DNA of 64,000 bases from Thamnaconus septentrionalis (Eukaryota; Chordata; Actinopteri; Tetraodontiformes; Monacanthidae): contig CM020514.1 in assembly GCA_009823395.1 (NCBI GenBank), forward strand, positions 6,966,466 through 7,030,465, read 5' to 3'. A program made the translations under genes and the position numbers. Of the stretch, positions 62,016-64,000 are shown piece after piece. The notes under the pieces are model-generated. The model had not been told where the DNA came from, ran no database searches, and was given only the letters and a program-made list of their open reading frames with translations. The first letter of the stretch is position 1. Each line of letters begins with the position of its first letter.

Positions 62016-63179
62016 ACTCTTGGACAAACGTCAGACCGCAGACAAATCCACATCTGGGTTTTGCGCAAAGCTCCTCCCACGCTCCATCAACGGTCCTCCC
62101 GGAGGCGCAAGTCGGCGCCCCTGTTGACTCCGTTGTTTATTGCACCAAACTCCGCGCTTTTGCCTAATTGGTTAGCCGCCGTAGTGCGGAGTGCAATTGA
62201 TTGCAGGCCGGCGTGCTTGATTTGCAATTCAACCGAGCAAATAATTCGCTATCGATGGAAACATTAGCGAGACAGAAACGACACCCGGAGCCGTAACCCA
62301 GGTCAGAAGCGCGGAGTGTCTGGAAAGTCGACGCTCCGACACTTTTTTTTTTTTTTTTTTAACGTGCTCTGATGACATTAGACCTGCCGTGAGGAGGGAT
62401 GATGAACTGCCGCTCTCAGCTCAGCGCTGCAGACTCATACGTTATGACAGGAGGAGATTACATTTACTCTGGAAGTGCCAGAGTGCCGACTTTGTGCGGG
62501 TTTTTATTCCGTTCTTTCTTTCTTTCTTTCTTTTTTTTTTGAGGAGTGAGGTTTAGCTGTCTTGCTGGATCGTCTGAAATCATTCCGGAACGCTGAAGCA
62601 AGTCGGAGTGTGACTGAGCGCGATGGGGGAGTCACGCAGAGATAATTCCGGAACATGTTGCCCCGGCTTCTCTCATTAGAAGTGGGTGTGTTTCTGCTCC
62701 GTTGGCCTCGTTGGAAACATCCGTCCTCGGTGGACGGTCCACCACTGGGTTCAATTTTCCTCCCTTTAACCATCCATTAAATTAACTCCCAGAGTTTAAT
62801 TGCAAATGCTGTATAATTAGCCGGAGGTCGCAGGTCACCTTCAAGTTTCTCAGCGCCGTATCTCCTCCTTTCAGCCGGCCTCTGTTTACCTCTTGTCTTT
62901 GCTTTCATCCCGTAGTTTTGAGCCTCAAAGCACAAAACTTCACGCCCTTCCAATCTTCTTCAGAAAAAGCCCTTCTGTTGCTTTTTCACCGGCCTCCGGT
63001 ATAAGAGTCCCGCCGGAGTTGAGAGTCGGAGAGAAGAAGAACCCAATTTTGAAGTCGTCTTTTTTTTTTTTTTCTTTTGAAGCCGGGGTGGAAATAAAAA
63101 AAAAAAAAACAAATAAAAAAGTCGAAAAATAAAAATCTAAGTTTCTCTGAGGCGCTAAAGTTGTTGTCTTCCCCTGCAG

Positions 63180-63226
63180 CCGTATCCCAGAGGCCCACCT
63201 TGGCAGCTAGAGGAGAGGTCACCACC
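63180..63226 (+). other. sema5a: 5' untranslated part of exon 2
   Basis: It begins right after the acceptor cccctgcag and runs to the start codon. It has no ATG. The last bases, GTCACCACC, give the start codon an optimal Kozak context. Confidence 0.7.
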
Positions 63227-63410
63227 ATGACGCCGCCCTCGCAGGACTCCGCCCTCTCGCCTCGTCTCGCCGGCCTCCTGCTGCTCCTCCTCTTCCCGCC
63301 GCTCTTCGCGCGGGGCTCAGCCCCGGCGGCCACACCGGCCGCGTCGTTCTTTGACCCGGTGGTCCAGTCGGACTGCACCAAGAAGGAGCATCCCAAGGTC
63401 ACCATCCAAG
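63227..63410 (+). CDS. sema5a: semaphorin-5-like protein, first coding exon
   Basis: This exon encodes the start of a secreted or type I membrane protein. ATG at 63227 sits in a perfect ACCACCATGA context. Residues 1-13 are polar, 14-28 form a hydrophobic core with six leucines in a row (17-22), and cleavage is likely near residues 28-34. The mature start is Ala/Pro-rich, followed by FFDPVV (41-46) and then Cys50-x3-Glu54-His55-Pro56. From memory, a Cys-x3-Glu-His-Pro motif right after the signal peptide and just before the sema domain is found in SEMA5A; SEMA5B has Lys-His-Pro there. The exon ends after 61 codons plus one base at CAAG/GTCAGT, a phase-1 donor. Class 5 semaphorins are transmembrane axon-guidance proteins with a sema domain and thrombospondin type 1 repeats, acting through plexins. 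The rest, expected to be about 1,000 residues, lies outside the window. Exon status is firm; the family rests on a short motif, and sema5b or another signal-peptide gene remain possible. Confidence 0.6.
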
Positions 63411-63493
63411 GTCAGTCAGGCATGGCATGTCGCTTGTTGCCTCCTTTCACCTGTATTTGTAAGGACATGTTTTTGTTGTTTTGCTTTAGTTCA

Positions 63494-63569
63494 GTTTCAA
63501 TTCAATTCATCTTTATTTAAAGTGTAAAATCGCCAAAAAAGTGGACTCAAAACACTTTACAATTTGCAG
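63494..63569 (+). repeat. fish LINE/SINE tail-like repeat
   Basis: 'tttcaattcaattcatcttt' then 'atttaaagtgtaaaatcgcc' and 'ctcaaaacactttacaa' recall the widespread teleost 'ttcaattcaattttatttatatagcgcc...aaggcactttacaa' repeat, here degenerate. Confidence 0.6.
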
Positions 63570-63573
63570 GGAA

Positions 63574-63576
<3 letters not shown>

Positions 63577-63619
<43 letters not shown>
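63577..63619. repeat. (AC)n microsatellite
   Basis: About 21 AC units directly after the tail-like repeat, a common association. Confidence 0.97.
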
Positions 63620-63623
<4 letters not shown>

Positions 63624-64000
63624 AGAAAGTTACAGATGACCAACATGACTGAACAACAACAAGAGACAGCAACAATAATGGAATGAAACAGAACGTAACA
63701 AAGCACGAACAGCGGAAACAAGCAAACGAACAGAAAAAACAAACCAAAAAAATAGTTATGTGTATTTTTGTGTATTTTTATTTCCTCTGCTTGACCACGA
63801 CTGACTCATTTCTCATTTCATTTCACCACGATTGCACTATGACAGGACAGATTTTTGCTTCAGTCAGCTTTTGAACTTTTCACTAAACCCATATTACGGA
63901 TGACAAAAGTGAAAGAGGCAGTTTTTGTTGTAGTGTCAGTGTCATTATTTTGTCACACTCTGATTTGAATTATTTAGATCCAGGGACTCCCGTGTTGACT

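Larger units (their letters stand above)
1360..63179 (+). other. sema5a: candidate intron 1 (about 61.8 kb)
   Basis: The intron runs from GTAAGA at 1360 to the acceptor cccctgcag ending at 63179. A pyrimidine-rich tract (ttgttgtcttcccc) and a possible branch A near 63157 precede the acceptor. Open frames inside are short or made of low-complexity sequence. The content is dispersed repeats, microsatellites and long unique-looking DNA with homeodomain-type TAATTA-rich patches, as expected of a regulatory intron in a vertebrate developmental gene. Nested untranslated exons are possible; one candidate near 29.2 kb is listed separately. Confidence 0.55.
63411..64000 (+). other. sema5a: start of intron 2
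   Basis: It opens with GTCAGTC and contains a LINE/SINE-tail-like repeat and an (AC)n microsatellite. No further exon is visible before the window ends. Confidence 0.6.

Noticed and set aside
63398..63403. Alternative donor AAG/GTCACC within exon 2
   Set aside because: GTCACC is a poor donor next to the GTCAGT at 63411, and the downstream site keeps the complete motif.
1..64000. CRISPR arrays, operons, phage or plasmid features
   Set aside because: No direct-repeat/spacer pattern, no ribosome-binding sites and no dense coding; all repeats are simple or eukaryotic dispersed types.

Overview
The window reads as nuclear DNA of a ray-finned (teleost) fish. Coding density is almost nil, dinucleotide microsatellites are numerous, and the dispersed repeats recall families common in fish genomes: an L2-type tail ending in GGATGGA, LINE tails of the 'actttattaatcc...gggaaat' type, 'acagtgttgg' elements and a TA-flanked palindromic MITE. 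There is no prokaryotic gene organisation and no CRISPR array. I saw no convincing tRNA or rRNA gene and no intact transposon open reading frame.

The simplest reading is the 5' end of one large plus-strand gene. A CpG-rich promoter-like block (about 880-1250) leads into a probable untranslated first exon ending at a consensus donor (CAAG/GTAAGA, intron from 1360). An intron of about 61.8 kb follows. A strong acceptor (cccctgcag, ending 63179) opens a second exon (63180-63410). It has a perfect ACCACCATG context, a signal peptide and 61 codons, and ends at a phase-1 donor (CAAG/GTCAGT). Right after the signal peptide comes a Cys-x3-Glu-His-Pro motif that, from memory, resembles the start of the mature class-5 semaphorins, SEMA5A more than SEMA5B. 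The gene is therefore provisionally sema5a-like, a transmembrane axon-guidance protein whose sema domain and thrombospondin repeats would lie beyond the window.

Layout: 1-880, upstream AT-rich DNA with a TAA microsatellite. 880-1359, promoter and exon 1, flanked by (AC)32 on the left and (TG)34 on the right. 1360-63179, intron 1, a mix of apparently unique sequence, GC-rich blocks and dispersed repeats. The main repeats are an unnamed family present about ten times in both orientations, a hAT-like end near 42.9 kb, a MITE at 53.3 kb and a duplicated AT-rich repeat at 61.3-62.0 kb. 63180-63410, exon 2. 63411-64000, start of intron 2 with a LINE/SINE-tail-like repeat and (AC)n.

No new multi-gene system is visible. 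The items most worth checking are the semaphorin exon pair, a 29-bp-arm hairpin at 7796-7871 that looks like a pre-miRNA or a very short MITE, the intron-wide repeat family with its CTCF-like core, the MITE, and a possible extra untranslated exon near 29.2 kb. All assignments rest on reading the sequence and on recall; no database search was possible.
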